From assembly GCA_002469545.1 (NCBI GenBank), contig DKMK01000064.1, positions 1 through 12,771 on the forward strand: a stretch of DNA of 12,771 nt. The letters are read 5' to 3'. The stretch's first letter is position 1, and each line of letters opens with the position of its first letter. The notes beneath the pieces were generated by a model. It was not told where the DNA came from. It was given only the letters and a program-made list of their open reading frames with translations, and made no database searches. The position numbers and the translations under genes were made by a program. This stretch comes from Rhodobacterales bacterium UBA7416. GTDB taxonomy: Bacteria; Pseudomonadota; Alphaproteobacteria; Rhodobacterales; Rhodobacteraceae. Of this stretch, positions 5,983 to 12,771 are shown in pieces.

Positions 5983-7047
5983 TTAGTTATCTTTCGTTAA
6001 TTTCAAATTCGTGGCCTCCCACACTTTGCGCATTACTGTTGGCAAATCAGTGGGATTGAATTGTTCCATATCATAAAAATCATAAATGTGATCCGTTCCC
6101 GTTACGTCATTTGCAACCAAAACAGTCAATTCCAGATGAAAATGTGTGAACGTATGGCGCACGACTGTATTCAATGTCGTCCAGTTTGCAGCTATCGGTG
6201 GGTTGTGCGGCAATTGATCCACGGCCCACTCACTACCTGGCCAACCCAGCATCCCACCCAATAATCCCTTATCTGGACGCCGTTCCAATAATACCGCGCC
6301 ATCGACACGTCGCGCCAGATAAACAACCCCAACACGCGTCGGCACCTTTTTCTTGGGCGTTTTACGCGGAAGCTCCGCCGCGATGCCTTGCTTATGCGCG
6401 ACACAACCCGCCATCCAAGGGCATATCTCACAGCTGGGCGATCGTGGCGTACACACAGTTGCACCCAAATCCATCACAGCTTGGGCATAATCGCCTGCGC
6501 GATCCGCTGGTGTCAACTTTGCCGCCAAAGCGCGTAAATGCTCTTTTGACGCTGGCAATGGATCCAATACGGCATGAACGCGTGACATCACACGTTCAAC
6601 ATTTCCGTCTAAAACAGTGGCTTGCACATCAAACGCAATACTGGATACCGCTGCCGCAGTATAAGGCCCAATGCCTGGAAGCTTCATTAATTCAAGCTCG
6701 GTTTTGGGAAACACACCATTCAATTCACCCGCAACAACACGCGCACATTTCAACAAATTACGCGCGCGCGCATAATATCCCAGCCCAGCCCACGCCGCCA
6801 TGACATCACCATCAGGGGCCGCCGCCAAATCTTGGACTGTGGGCCACAGCGTTGTGAATTTTACGAAATAATCTTTAACCGCAGCAACAGTGGTTTGTTG
6901 CAGCATCACCTCGGATAACCAAACAAAATAGGGATCAGGCAGAACCCCCGCGCGTCGATCAGATGGCGCAACGCGCCACGGCATGACGCGTGCATTTACA
7001 TCATACCAAGACAGTAAATCCGTTGAATTAACCAAATTGTTTTGCAA
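5983..7047 (-). CDS. mutY: Adenine DNA glycosylase MutY (TTG start)
   Basis: MutY removes adenine mispaired with 8-oxoguanine and so prevents G-to-T mutations. Numbering from the longest open frame (position 7065), the motifs are the catalytic glutamate in SEVMLQQT (Glu52), LGYYARARN, the helix-hairpin-helix LPGIGPYTAAAV (~129-140) with catalytic LDGNVERV (Asp153), and a 4Fe-4S cluster at Cys205-x6-Cys212-x2-Cys215-x5-Cys221. A C-terminal NUDIX-like domain for 8-oxoguanine recognition follows (GVVYLARR..., HTFTHFHLELTV). No ATG exists before the conserved region. TTG codons are possible at 7065, 7047 and 7035; I chose 7047 because GGGGA lies six bases upstream, whereas 7065 has no ribosome-binding site. 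The gene is divergent from the DUF721 gene over about 60 bases, and alkB follows it closely. Confidence 0.95.
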   Translation of the reverse strand: MQNNLVNSTDLLSWYDVNARVMPWRVAPSDRRAGVLPDPYFVWLSEVMLQQTTVAAVKDYFVKFTTLWPTVQDLAAAPDGDVMAAWAGLGYYARARNLLKCARVVAGELNGVFPKTELELMKLPGIGPYTAAAVSSIAFDVQATVLDGNVERVMSRVHAVLDPLPASKEHLRALAAKLTPADRAGDYAQAVMDLGATVCTPRSPSCEICPWMAGCVAHKQGIAAELPRKTPKKKVPTRVGVVYLARRVDGAVLLERRPDKGLLGGMLGWPGSEWAVDQLPHNPPIAANWTTLNTVVRHTFTHFHLELTVLVANDVTGTDHIYDFYDMEQFNPTDLPTVMRKVWEATNLKLTKDN

Positions 7048-7108
7048 GCCATATCCCCAAGCCAAAAGAATCTGCTATAGCATAGTCTGGTCACAGGAAT
7101 TAGAAACG

Positions 7109-7606
7109 ATGAAACGCAAATCGCGGGGATTTTTGCAAACGGGCGGATTATTAAAATCCCGCATTCGCAGCGCGTCTGAAACGCGCGGCTTTGCTGAAAC
7201 CCGTTTGTTGACCAATTGGGCCGATATTGCAGGCCCCGCGATTGCTAAATTGTGCCGCCCCGTCAAAGTCAGCTACCCACAACAAGGCTTCGGTGCGACA
7301 CTGACTGTGCTGACGACAGGCGCCAATGGCCCTATGCTACAAATGCAATTGCCACAAATCATGCAAAAGGTGAATTCAGTCTATGGGTACAATGCAATCA
7401 GCCGCATTAAGATCACCCAGACTGCACCGACCGGGTTTGGCGAACCAGATGCGTCGTTTGAGCGCAAAAAACCCACGAAACCGTTATCTGATGTGCAACG
7501 AAATGACGTTGAACTTTCTGTGAAAGATGTATCTGATAGCAATCTAAAGGATGCGCTTGCTCGATTGGGTGAAAACATTTTGACTAAACAAAACAAGGAC
7601 AAGTAG
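7109..7606 (+). CDS. DUF721 / DciA-like protein
   Basis: The 165-residue product matches the DUF721 family: TRLLTNWADIAGPAIAKLCRPVKV (residues ~31-54), a TLTVLTTGANGPMLQMQLPQIMQKVNSVYGYNAI core (~65-97), then a polar tail with many Lys and Glu and a short terminal helix. DUF721 includes DciA, which helps load the replicative helicase DnaB in bacteria lacking DnaC; whether this longer alphaproteobacterial type does so is inference. The frame is open back to 6983, but that extension would run through the start of mutY; ATG 7109 has AGGA ten bases upstream and starts the typical basic N-terminus. The dsbA-like gene follows after two bases. Confidence 0.85.
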   Translation: MKRKSRGFLQTGGLLKSRIRSASETRGFAETRLLTNWADIAGPAIAKLCRPVKVSYPQQGFGATLTVLTTGANGPMLQMQLPQIMQKVNSVYGYNAISRIKITQTAPTGFGEPDASFERKKPTKPLSDVQRNDVELSVKDVSDSNLKDALARLGENILTKQNKDK

Positions 7607-7608
7607 TT

Positions 7609-8217
7609 ATGGATCGCAGAACATTTACAGCCCTATTGGGCGCCGCCAGCATCGCAACACCGGCATTCGCCGAAGATGCAGTAAAAGCACCAATTGTTGT
7701 ACCCGACATGATCATGGGCAGCGAAGACGCACCAATAACAATGTATGAATATGCATCGTTCACTTGCCCGCATTGCGCAACATTTCACAAAAATGTTTTC
7801 CCAAGCTTACGCAAAAACTACATCGACACAGGCAAAGTAAAATTCGTCTACCGCGAAATATTCTTCGATGGTCCAGGCTTATGGGCCGCGATGATTGCGC
7901 GTTGCGGTGGTGAAATGCGTTATTTCGGTATCACCAAAATGTTGTACGAACGCCAACGCGAATGGACCCAAGGCGCAGGCGGTGCAGAAATTGCACAAAA
8001 CCTGTATAAACTTGGCCGCATTGCTGGCTTAGAAGACGAAACCATGGAAGCTTGTCTTCAAGATGCAGATATGGCCACCGCAATGGTCGCAAAATTCAAG
8101 ATCGATTCCGAAGCAGATGGTGTGACTGCAACCCCAACTGTGCTTGTGAATGGCACAAAATTGAACACTGGCTCTTACACAAATTTGGCCGCAGAACTTG
8201 AAGCGCTAATAAAATAG
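7609..8217 (+). CDS. Periplasmic DsbA-like thiol-disulfide oxidoreductase
   Basis: The 202-residue product has an N-terminal signal peptide with likely cleavage after AFA (residue 21); the DRRTF start is faintly Tat-like but lacks a full twin-arginine motif. A thioredoxin fold follows with the redox-active CPHC (Cys53-Cys56) in YEYASFTCPHC and the cis-proline loop ATPT (Pro176) facing it. The central part (about residues 85-165) is the helical insertion typical of DsbA. A second cysteine pair, Cys99 and Cys149, lies in this insertion and may form a structural disulfide. It should oxidise or shuffle disulfides of secreted proteins. It is tightly packed between the DUF721 gene (two-base gap) and the CoA-transferase gene (no gap). 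In related genomes smc often follows this gene; here it does not. Confidence 0.92.
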   Translation: MDRRTFTALLGAASIATPAFAEDAVKAPIVVPDMIMGSEDAPITMYEYASFTCPHCATFHKNVFPSLRKNYIDTGKVKFVYREIFFDGPGLWAAMIARCGGEMRYFGITKMLYERQREWTQGAGGAEIAQNLYKLGRIAGLEDETMEACLQDADMATAMVAKFKIDSEADGVTATPTVLVNGTKLNTGSYTNLAAELEALIK

Positions 8218-9345
8218 ATGGCTGATTTACCCCTAAAAGGAATCCGCGTCATTGAACTGGCACGTATTTTGGCTGGCCCTTGGGCCGGTCAAACGCTGGC
8301 GGATTTGGGTGCAGAAGTTATAAAAGTCGAAAGCCTATCAGGTGACGATACGCGTAGTTGGGGGCCTCCATTTATCAAAACTGACGGCGAAACCAGCGCC
8401 GCATATTACCACAGCTGTAATCGTGGCAAGCACTCGGTTTCATTGGATTTTCAAACCCCACAAGGCCTGGCCGATCTTAAAAAACTGATCGCATCCGCAG
8501 ATATTTTGATCGAAAATTTCAAAGTCGGCGGATTGGCAAAATACGGGCTGGATTATGCCAGTTTATCACTTGAATTTCCAGCGCTAATCTATTGTTCTAT
8601 AACGGGTTTTGGTCAAACTGGCCCATACGCAAGCCGCGCAGGTTATGACTTTTTAATGCAAGGCATGTCAGGGTTAATGTCTGTTACAGGCGAACCAGAT
8701 CGCCAGCCACAAAAGGTAGGCGTGGCCGTCACCGATGTTTTCACAGGACTCTACGCGGTTATCGGTATTCAAGCAGCACTTCGCAGTCGCGATAACACAG
8801 GGCGCGGTCAACATATTGATATGTCCCTATTGGATGTTGCAACCACGGTCACCGCCAATCAGGCCATGAATTATTTGGCAACAGGAACAGCCCCGAACCG
8901 CAAAGGTAACGATCATCCAAATATCGTGCCATATTGCGTTGTCGCCACCAGCGATGGTCATGTTATTTTGGCGGTCGGCAATGACAGCCAGTTTCGAAAA
9001 TTTGCCACTATATTTGATGCCGATTGGGCAGATGATGCACGCTATGCCACAAATCCAGCCCGCATAGATAACCGCGTTGATCTGCTGGATAAAATCGAAT
9101 CTCAAACAACCACTTTGACCAAATCACAACTGTTATCAGCCTGCGAAGAACGCGGCGTGCCAGCTGGTCCAATCAACACAATGGACGAAGTTTTCAAAGA
9201 CCCCCACGTTATTCACCGCGGGATGCAAGTGAATGCAGGCGGCGTACCATCCGTACGTAACCCGATTGTGTTTTCCGATATGGAAATGAAAATTGATAAA
9301 CCGTCGCCTAATCTTGGATCTGGAAATGAGCGGTTTCTGAAATAA
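8218..9345 (+). CDS. CaiB/BaiF family III CoA transferase
   Basis: Family III CoA transferases move coenzyme A between carboxylic acids through an enzyme-aspartyl anhydride. The 375 residues match the usual length. Motifs are LPLKGIRVIELARILAGPWAGQTLADLGAEVIKVE at the N-terminus, SCNRGKHSVSLDF (~67-78), SADILIENFKVG, YCSITGFGQTGPYA, AGYDFLMQGMSGLMSVTGE, and GRGQHIDMSLLD with the probable catalytic Asp206. The substrate acid cannot be read from sequence; formyl, carnitine, succinyl and racemase (Amacr) subfamilies share these motifs. The ATG directly follows the TAG of the dsbA-like gene, so translation is probably coupled, though I see no functional link to its operon partners. It ends five bases before the convergent small-protein gene, with no terminator between them. 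Confidence 0.94.
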   Translation: MADLPLKGIRVIELARILAGPWAGQTLADLGAEVIKVESLSGDDTRSWGPPFIKTDGETSAAYYHSCNRGKHSVSLDFQTPQGLADLKKLIASADILIENFKVGGLAKYGLDYASLSLEFPALIYCSITGFGQTGPYASRAGYDFLMQGMSGLMSVTGEPDRQPQKVGVAVTDVFTGLYAVIGIQAALRSRDNTGRGQHIDMSLLDVATTVTANQAMNYLATGTAPNRKGNDHPNIVPYCVVATSDGHVILAVGNDSQFRKFATIFDADWADDARYATNPARIDNRVDLLDKIESQTTTLTKSQLLSACEERGVPAGPINTMDEVFKDPHVIHRGMQVNAGGVPSVRNPIVFSDMEMKIDKPSPNLGSGNERFLK

Positions 9346-9350
9346 CGGCT

Positions 9351-9659
9351 TTAGTGCTTAGTTCCTGCAACTTCGTAAAGCCGAATGCGTGTCACATCCT
9401 CCCAGCGATACGGGTTTTCCATCGCGCCGTATGAATCAGCCCACTCACCTTCGGTCGGCTTCGTCACTTCACTGTAAGTCATACAATTATAGCATTGAAC
9501 CTGTAGTTCGACCGTTTCGAGTATACTGGCTACCACCCACCATTCATGATCACATGTTGCTGGGTCAGCCGAAATAAGGTCCAATCGCTTGAACAGATAT
9601 TTCGTTGTCAGGAACCGCCCTGGAATCAAGAAACTTAGGTATGCTAACAATTTTTCCAA
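9351..9659 (-). CDS. Small Cys/His-containing conserved hypothetical protein, TTG start
   Basis: The 102-residue product has a short hydrophobic start (residues ~3-14) and a core with a CDHEW motif at ~36-40, QCYNC at ~55-59 and a charged tail (EGEWADSYGAMENPYRWEDVTRIRLYE). The CxH...CxxC set could bind one zinc ion. I do not recognise the family. No ATG is available before the core; the frame starts at a TTG at 9659 with a near-perfect GGAGGAA ribosome-binding site seven bases upstream, and overlaps the lpxK stop by 16 bases. That arrangement strongly suggests translational coupling with lpxK and co-expression with lipid A synthesis. A role in the envelope is inference from position only. 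It could instead start at a later TTG, such as the leucine codon at residue 11. Confidence 0.7.
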   Translation of the reverse strand: MEKLLAYLSFLIPGRFLTTKYLFKRLDLISADPATCDHEWWVVASILETVELQVQCYNCMTYSEVTKPTEGEWADSYGAMENPYRWEDVTRIRLYEVAGTKH

Positions 9660-10609
9660 AATAGTTCCTCCAATCGCTCCACCAACACTGGATCATCATC
9701 AATCGCCAATCGCACAGGCAACGTCAGAACTTTTTGCTGCCATTCTTTAGGCAAACGCGCCGCATCCTTTTCAGTGGTCACCAGCTGCGCACCTTTTGCC
9801 CATGCATCCGCATCCAAACGTTTTAACATCGCTTCGGGAATTTTTTGGTGATCTCCAAATTCACGCGTTTCAATAACTTTGACACCTAAACCTCTCAAGG
9901 TATTGAAAAACTTTTCTGGCCGCCCAATTCCCGCAAAGGCATAGGCATGCAAGCCATCCCAATCCATACCGGTCTGTAGGGGCTTCAACACGCCCGTCAT
10001 CAATGGCACATCACCTGTCGCAATCTCACCTTTAGTACCAATTGCCATAACAATATCTGTTCGCGACAACCCGCGTTTCACAGACTCGCGCAGCGGTCCC
10101 GCGGGAAATACACGTCCATTGCCAAAACCAATGTGGCGATCAACAACCGTAATCGTCAAATCATATGCCAGCGCAGGATTTTGCAAACCATCATCCAAAA
10201 CGATCACATCGGCACCCGCCGCCACCGCCATCTCCGCACCTTCTGCGCGATCGCGTGAAACACAAACAGGGCCAAACCCTGACAACAGCACCGGTTCGTC
10301 GCCAACATCATCCGCCGTATGCGCAGGTGTGACCATAACTGGCCCAACCATCGACCCACCATAACCACGACTGACAACAAACGGGCGCTTACCCATCGCC
10401 GTCAATCGCATCACTAAATCAATTGTCGTTGGCGTTTTACCTGTGCCACCCATGTTAATATTGCCAACACAAATAACAGGCACACCAACACGTAACCGCG
10501 TACCCGTACGCAACCGCCACGCAGTTGCAGCACCATAAATCCAAGACAACGGCGTCAAACATAACCCTAACACGCTGTTCGGTCTGTTCCAAAAACTAGG
10601 CGGCCGCAT
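9644..10609 (-). CDS. lpxK: Tetraacyldisaccharide 4'-kinase LpxK
   Basis: LpxK phosphorylates the 4' position of the lipid A disaccharide at the inner membrane, giving lipid IVA. The 321-residue product has an N-terminal hydrophobic helix (about residues 12-30), then VICVGNINMGGTGKTP with the Walker A P-loop (~49-60), SRGYGG (~80-85), GDEPVLL, VSRDRAEGA, and the DDGLQ motif (~139-143) that holds the catalytic base. Length fits the family. Two ATGs are in frame, at 10615 and 10609. I chose 10609 because AGGGGA lies six bases before it and MRPPSFW is the usual beginning; at 10615 that sequence would touch the codon. The start overlaps the end of the waaA-like gene by 14 bases, and the stop overlaps the next small gene. 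Confidence 0.96.
   Translation of the reverse strand: MRPPSFWNRPNSVLGLCLTPLSWIYGAATAWRLRTGTRLRVGVPVICVGNINMGGTGKTPTTIDLVMRLTAMGKRPFVVSRGYGGSMVGPVMVTPAHTADDVGDEPVLLSGFGPVCVSRDRAEGAEMAVAAGADVIVLDDGLQNPALAYDLTITVVDRHIGFGNGRVFPAGPLRESVKRGLSRTDIVMAIGTKGEIATGDVPLMTGVLKPLQTGMDWDGLHAYAFAGIGRPEKFFNTLRGLGVKVIETREFGDHQKIPEAMLKRLDADAWAKGAQLVTTEKDAARLPKEWQQKVLTLPVRLAIDDDPVLVERLEELFWKNC
9665..9671 (-). promoter_or_regulatory. Ribosome-binding site deciding a TTG start
   Basis: On the minus strand GGAGGAA precedes the TTG at 9659 with ideal spacing. It lies inside the 3' end of lpxK (the codons for LEEL near the C-terminus), so ribosomes finishing lpxK pass over it. It is the best match to the anti-Shine-Dalgarno sequence that I noticed in the window. 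Confidence 0.7.
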
Positions 10610-11882
10610 TTGCATTCCCCTTTTCTAGATAACCATCCAATAATTCGATCACACGGTCATTCACTTCGGCCCCTGCTGATGACACTTCCCATGCGGCGTG
10701 CGCCATTTCAGCGGCGCGATCAGGCGACAATGTTTCTGATAACGCGGTTGCTAACATTTCTGAATTATACACCATCCGCGCAGCACCCGCATCCGAAAGC
10801 CGATCAAAACTATTTTGAAAATTTTGTGTATGTGGCCCATGCAAAATTGCCGATCCCAATGCGGCGGCTTCAAACGGATCACAGCCCCCTGCAACAACCA
10901 GCGAATGCCCCAGAAAACTGACTGGTGCCAACCGAAACCACAGCCCCAGATTATCATCCCCATAAGTCACATAAATATCTGTGTCAGGCGCAGGCATCGG
11001 CACCTTGTCACGCAAGCTTGCCCGCAACCCAAGCGCAGTTAACTTACTGACAGCAGTCATTGCTTGAGCTTTGTCAGCCATATGCAAAATCATCATCAAA
11101 CCTTGCGCCATACGCGACACACGACGCTGCGCCTTGGCCAATGCCGCCACTTCACCAGCCGCCACATGCACAGCCAGCCATACAGGTCGATTGTTAAGTT
11201 GCGCTGCCAAACGGGCGCGCTCTAATTCATCATGGGGTAACGCGCGCGCGCCTGCATGCATGACACCCAATACTTCAAGCTTGGCACGTGGCGCATTTGC
11301 ACGGCGCAAGCGTTTCGCAGATTCGTCTGTTTTCGCCAAAATCCGGTCAAAGCTCGCCAGATACAAGCCGATGAAATTTGGAAACCACACGAACTTTCTC
11401 GCCTGCTTGCGGCTCATCCCTGCATTCGCATAGATCGCGGGTATTTTCGCACGCGCAACTTTACGCATCAAAACTGGGCGGATCGTGTCCGATACCCAAA
11501 CCAGTGCATCTGGATGCCATTTGCGCAAAAAATTCGCCGTAAAACCTGGATGATCAAGCGGCAAATGTTGATGCGTCCCAGGCAGATCAAACTCCCCTTT
11601 GGGATCATCCTCTTCTGTCGTCCACAAAAACTTAACGTCATCACGGTCTTCAAAATGCGCAATAATTTCGCCGAAATTTTTGCATTGCGCTAATGTCGGC
11701 GCATGAAGCCAAATCAACGTGCAATCATCACGCGTCGGAAAATTTGCACCTAACAACTGATCGACTAATTCAGCGCGATACTGTTGGGTTTCCATTTTGT
11801 GGATCAATTTATTTTTCACAAAGGGCTGCATGAACCAAGCCGAAGCATGTTTCAATGCCAGCCCAATTGAAAACCGCTTCAT
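10596..11882 (-). CDS. waaA: Divergent Kdo transferase WaaA (KdtA)-like glycosyltransferase
   Basis: WaaA adds 3-deoxy-D-manno-octulosonate to lipid IVA. The 428-residue product matches its length and two-lobe GT-B plan: an N-terminal lobe starting with TLIWLHAPTL (~55-64), NAGMSRKQARKF (~153-164) where the family has NARLS, and a C-terminal lobe with LWFRLAPVSFLGHSLVVAGGCDPFEAAALGSAILHGP (~314-350), a clear KdtA signature. Several normally conserved positions differ: the N-terminal HAxSxGE is HAPTLAQ, so the catalytic glutamate of WaaA is Gln66; the PRHxxR segment reads LHMADK (~266-271); and the GSTxxGEE region reads VHVAAGEV (~238-245). It may be a genuine but divergent Roseobacter-type enzyme or a paralogue with altered donor or acceptor. 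It lies between DUF4170 (six-base gap) and lpxK (overlap), so a role in lipid A-Kdo assembly is likely. Confidence 0.85.
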   Translation of the reverse strand: MKRFSIGLALKHASAWFMQPFVKNKLIHKMETQQYRAELVDQLLGANFPTRDDCTLIWLHAPTLAQCKNFGEIIAHFEDRDDVKFLWTTEEDDPKGEFDLPGTHQHLPLDHPGFTANFLRKWHPDALVWVSDTIRPVLMRKVARAKIPAIYANAGMSRKQARKFVWFPNFIGLYLASFDRILAKTDESAKRLRRANAPRAKLEVLGVMHAGARALPHDELERARLAAQLNNRPVWLAVHVAAGEVAALAKAQRRVSRMAQGLMMILHMADKAQAMTAVSKLTALGLRASLRDKVPMPAPDTDIYVTYGDDNLGLWFRLAPVSFLGHSLVVAGGCDPFEAAALGSAILHGPHTQNFQNSFDRLSDAGAARMVYNSEMLATALSETLSPDRAAEMAHAAWEVSSAGAEVNDRVIELLDGYLEKGNANAAA

Positions 11883-11888
11883 ATGCGA

Positions 11889-12131
11889 TTAACCCAGTTC
11901 TTCGGTCGCGCCGGCAGGTTGGCTTTCATCACGTAAACGGTGAAGGTGCGCGATAAAATAACGGGCATGCGCATTGTCCACTGTTTGATGCGCTTTTGCT
12001 TTCCAAGCGTTATACGCAGCTTCGTAGTTTGGGAAAACACCAACCAAATCTATTTCATCACAGTTGCGGAATTCTTTGGTTGCTGGATCTTTCAGCTCGC
12101 CGCCGAAAACCAAATGTAGTCGTTGTGTCAT
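11889..12131 (-). CDS. DUF4170 small protein
   Basis: The 80-residue product starts TQRLHLVFGGELKDP and continues with DEIDLVGVFPNYEAAYNAWKAKAHQTVDNAHARYFIAHLHRL, the compact alpha/beta pattern of DUF4170. It has no signal peptide or membrane segment, so it should be cytoplasmic. The function is unknown; I recall it lying between cysQ and the Kdo-transferase gene in alphaproteobacteria, which suggests a link to lipid A-Kdo synthesis. A purine-rich AAAGGATAAG ribosome-binding site precedes the ATG at 12131. It is 52 bases after cysQ and six bases before the waaA-like gene. Confidence 0.88.
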   Translation of the reverse strand: MTQRLHLVFGGELKDPATKEFRNCDEIDLVGVFPNYEAAYNAWKAKAHQTVDNAHARYFIAHLHRLRDESQPAGATEELG

Positions 12132-12183
12132 ACCTTATCCTTTTTCGCTGAAAATACGCCGCCCATGCGAGATTGGCAACCGA

Positions 12184-12771
12184 CTAAAGATACTCGAAAA
12201 ACTGATCCATAAGGGTATCGTTGGCCGCAATCATACCATTCATTTTGGCAGACGGCGTGTTGTAAATTGGGCTTTCACGGTCTTGCGTTTTTACCTTCGC
12301 ACCTGCCTCGGTACAGATCAAATCGCCCGCGGCCACATCCCATTCCCACGTAGGGCGCAATGTCATCATGCCATCGAAATGGCCTTGTGCAACCAAACAC
12401 AAACGATACGCCAATGACGAACGAAAGTGGCGTTCAATTGGCGGTGGTCCATCACGCCACAGATCGCCACGCGTTTGCGAACCGGACGCCAACATTCGCG
12501 CCCCTTTGATTTCATCTCGCTGGCTTGCATTGATTTTCTCGCCATTTAACCAAGCACCGGCACCCAACCGTGCGCTGAACGTCAAATCTTTTGCGGGTAA
12601 ATGCACCACAGCTTCTGTTACAATACCCTTTCGCGCAATCGCGATGGATGTTGCGAAATTTTCGTGGCGGTTCAAAAATGACCGCGTTCCATCAATTGGA
12701 TCAATGATGAAAACCACATCACAATCACAACGCGCTAAATCGTCATCCGCTTCTTCGGACAAAATACCATA
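12184..12771 (-). CDS. cysQ: CysQ-type 3'(2'),5'-bisphosphate nucleotidase (partial, N-terminus beyond window)
   Basis: This is an inositol-monophosphatase-family magnesium-dependent phosphatase; CysQ members hydrolyse adenosine 3',5'-bisphosphate from sulfate assimilation. About 195 C-terminal residues are present. The frame is open to the window edge, reading YGILSEEADDD, a metal-site glutamate segment, so the true start lies beyond 12771; the TTG at 12762 is an internal leucine codon. Then come VVFIIDPIDGTRSFLNRHENFATSIA, the DPIDGT metal and phosphate site, and WEWDVAAGDLICTEAGA, the second signature with the catalytic-site aspartate. Roughly 70 N-terminal residues are missing. It leads the minus-strand DUF4170-waaA-lpxK group. 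Some family members act on other substrates, such as inositol or histidinol phosphate, so the exact reaction is inferred from gene order. Confidence 0.88.
   Translation of the reverse strand, partial: YGILSEEADDDLARCDCDVVFIIDPIDGTRSFLNRHENFATSIAIARKGIVTEAVVHLPAKDLTFSARLGAGAWLNGEKINASQRDEIKGARMLASGSQTRGDLWRDGPPPIERHFRSSLAYRLCLVAQGHFDGMMTLRPTWEWDVAAGDLICTEAGAKVKTQDRESPIYNTPSAKMNGMIAANDTLMDQFFEYL

Noticed and set aside
6174..6803. 209-codon plus-strand open frame antisense to mutY
   Set aside because: It has no recognisable domain and a low-complexity His/Pro-rich product, and lies wholly opposite well-supported MutY motifs.
6983..7108. 42-codon N-terminal extension of the DUF721 gene
   Set aside because: It would overlap the start of mutY, has no ribosome-binding site at 6983, and does not resemble the DUF721 N-terminus. 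ATG 7109 has AGGA at good spacing.
11256..11693. 145-codon plus-strand open frame antisense to the waaA-like gene
   Set aside because: It mirrors the strong coding frame on the other strand and its product shows no family pattern.
12760..12762. TTG at 12762 as the start of the cysQ gene
   Set aside because: The frame stays open to the window edge and the residues before it fit the conserved GILSEE segment, so this is an internal leucine codon.
1..12771. Mobile element, prophage or CRISPR explanation for the window
   Set aside because: I saw no transposase, integrase or phage protein, no flanking terminal repeats, and no regularly spaced direct repeats. The gene content is mainly housekeeping and reads as one genome style throughout.

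Overview
The window looks like an ordinary chromosomal stretch of a low-GC alphaproteobacterium, most likely a marine Rhodobacterales (Roseobacter-type) species. The main evidence is a CcrM methyltransferase with a C-terminal RAMA domain next to rnhB, a DUF721 gene followed by a DsbA-like gene, and the cluster cysQ / DUF4170 / waaA / lpxK. The placement is by family and remembered gene order, not by a database search. I see no insertion sequence, integrase, CRISPR array, tRNA or rRNA.

Left part (1-2057). The first 325 bases hold what appears to be the remains of an MmgE/PrpD-family gene: its first ~40 codons are joined to its last ~55, the middle is missing, and there is a frameshift. Convergent to it are two overlapping minus-strand genes, a small secreted protein and a membrane protein with a C-terminal OmpR-type winged helix. 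A 185-base divergent intergenic region with repeats and a palindrome separates them from a gene for a basic, secreted, two-cysteine protein.

Centre-left (2065-4833). After a likely terminator come rnhB and ccrM. Two GANTC sites (the CcrM target) sit in the ccrM leader, which suggests self-regulation by methylation. Downstream of ccrM is a 130-base segment of nested and competing hairpins that ends in a strong intrinsic terminator; it could be a 3' UTR, a small RNA or an attenuator. A two-domain ChrR-type cupin gene follows.

Centre (4847-9345). An apparent mutY-alkB operon on the minus strand pairs the adenine DNA glycosylase with a membrane alkane hydroxylase. A divergent, tightly packed plus-strand operon encodes a DUF721/DciA-like protein, a periplasmic DsbA-like thiol oxidoreductase and a CaiB/BaiF (family III) CoA transferase.

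Right (9351-12771). A minus-strand operon for lipid A-Kdo synthesis runs cysQ (N-terminus outside the window), DUF4170, a divergent waaA, lpxK and a small Cys/His protein with a TTG start. The waaA-like gene lacks several residues normally conserved in Kdo transferases.

Most of the window is housekeeping or ordinary accessory content. The best leads are the collapsed MmgE/PrpD gene, the reversed-topology membrane winged-helix protein with its secreted partner, the structured RNA after ccrM, and the divergent waaA.
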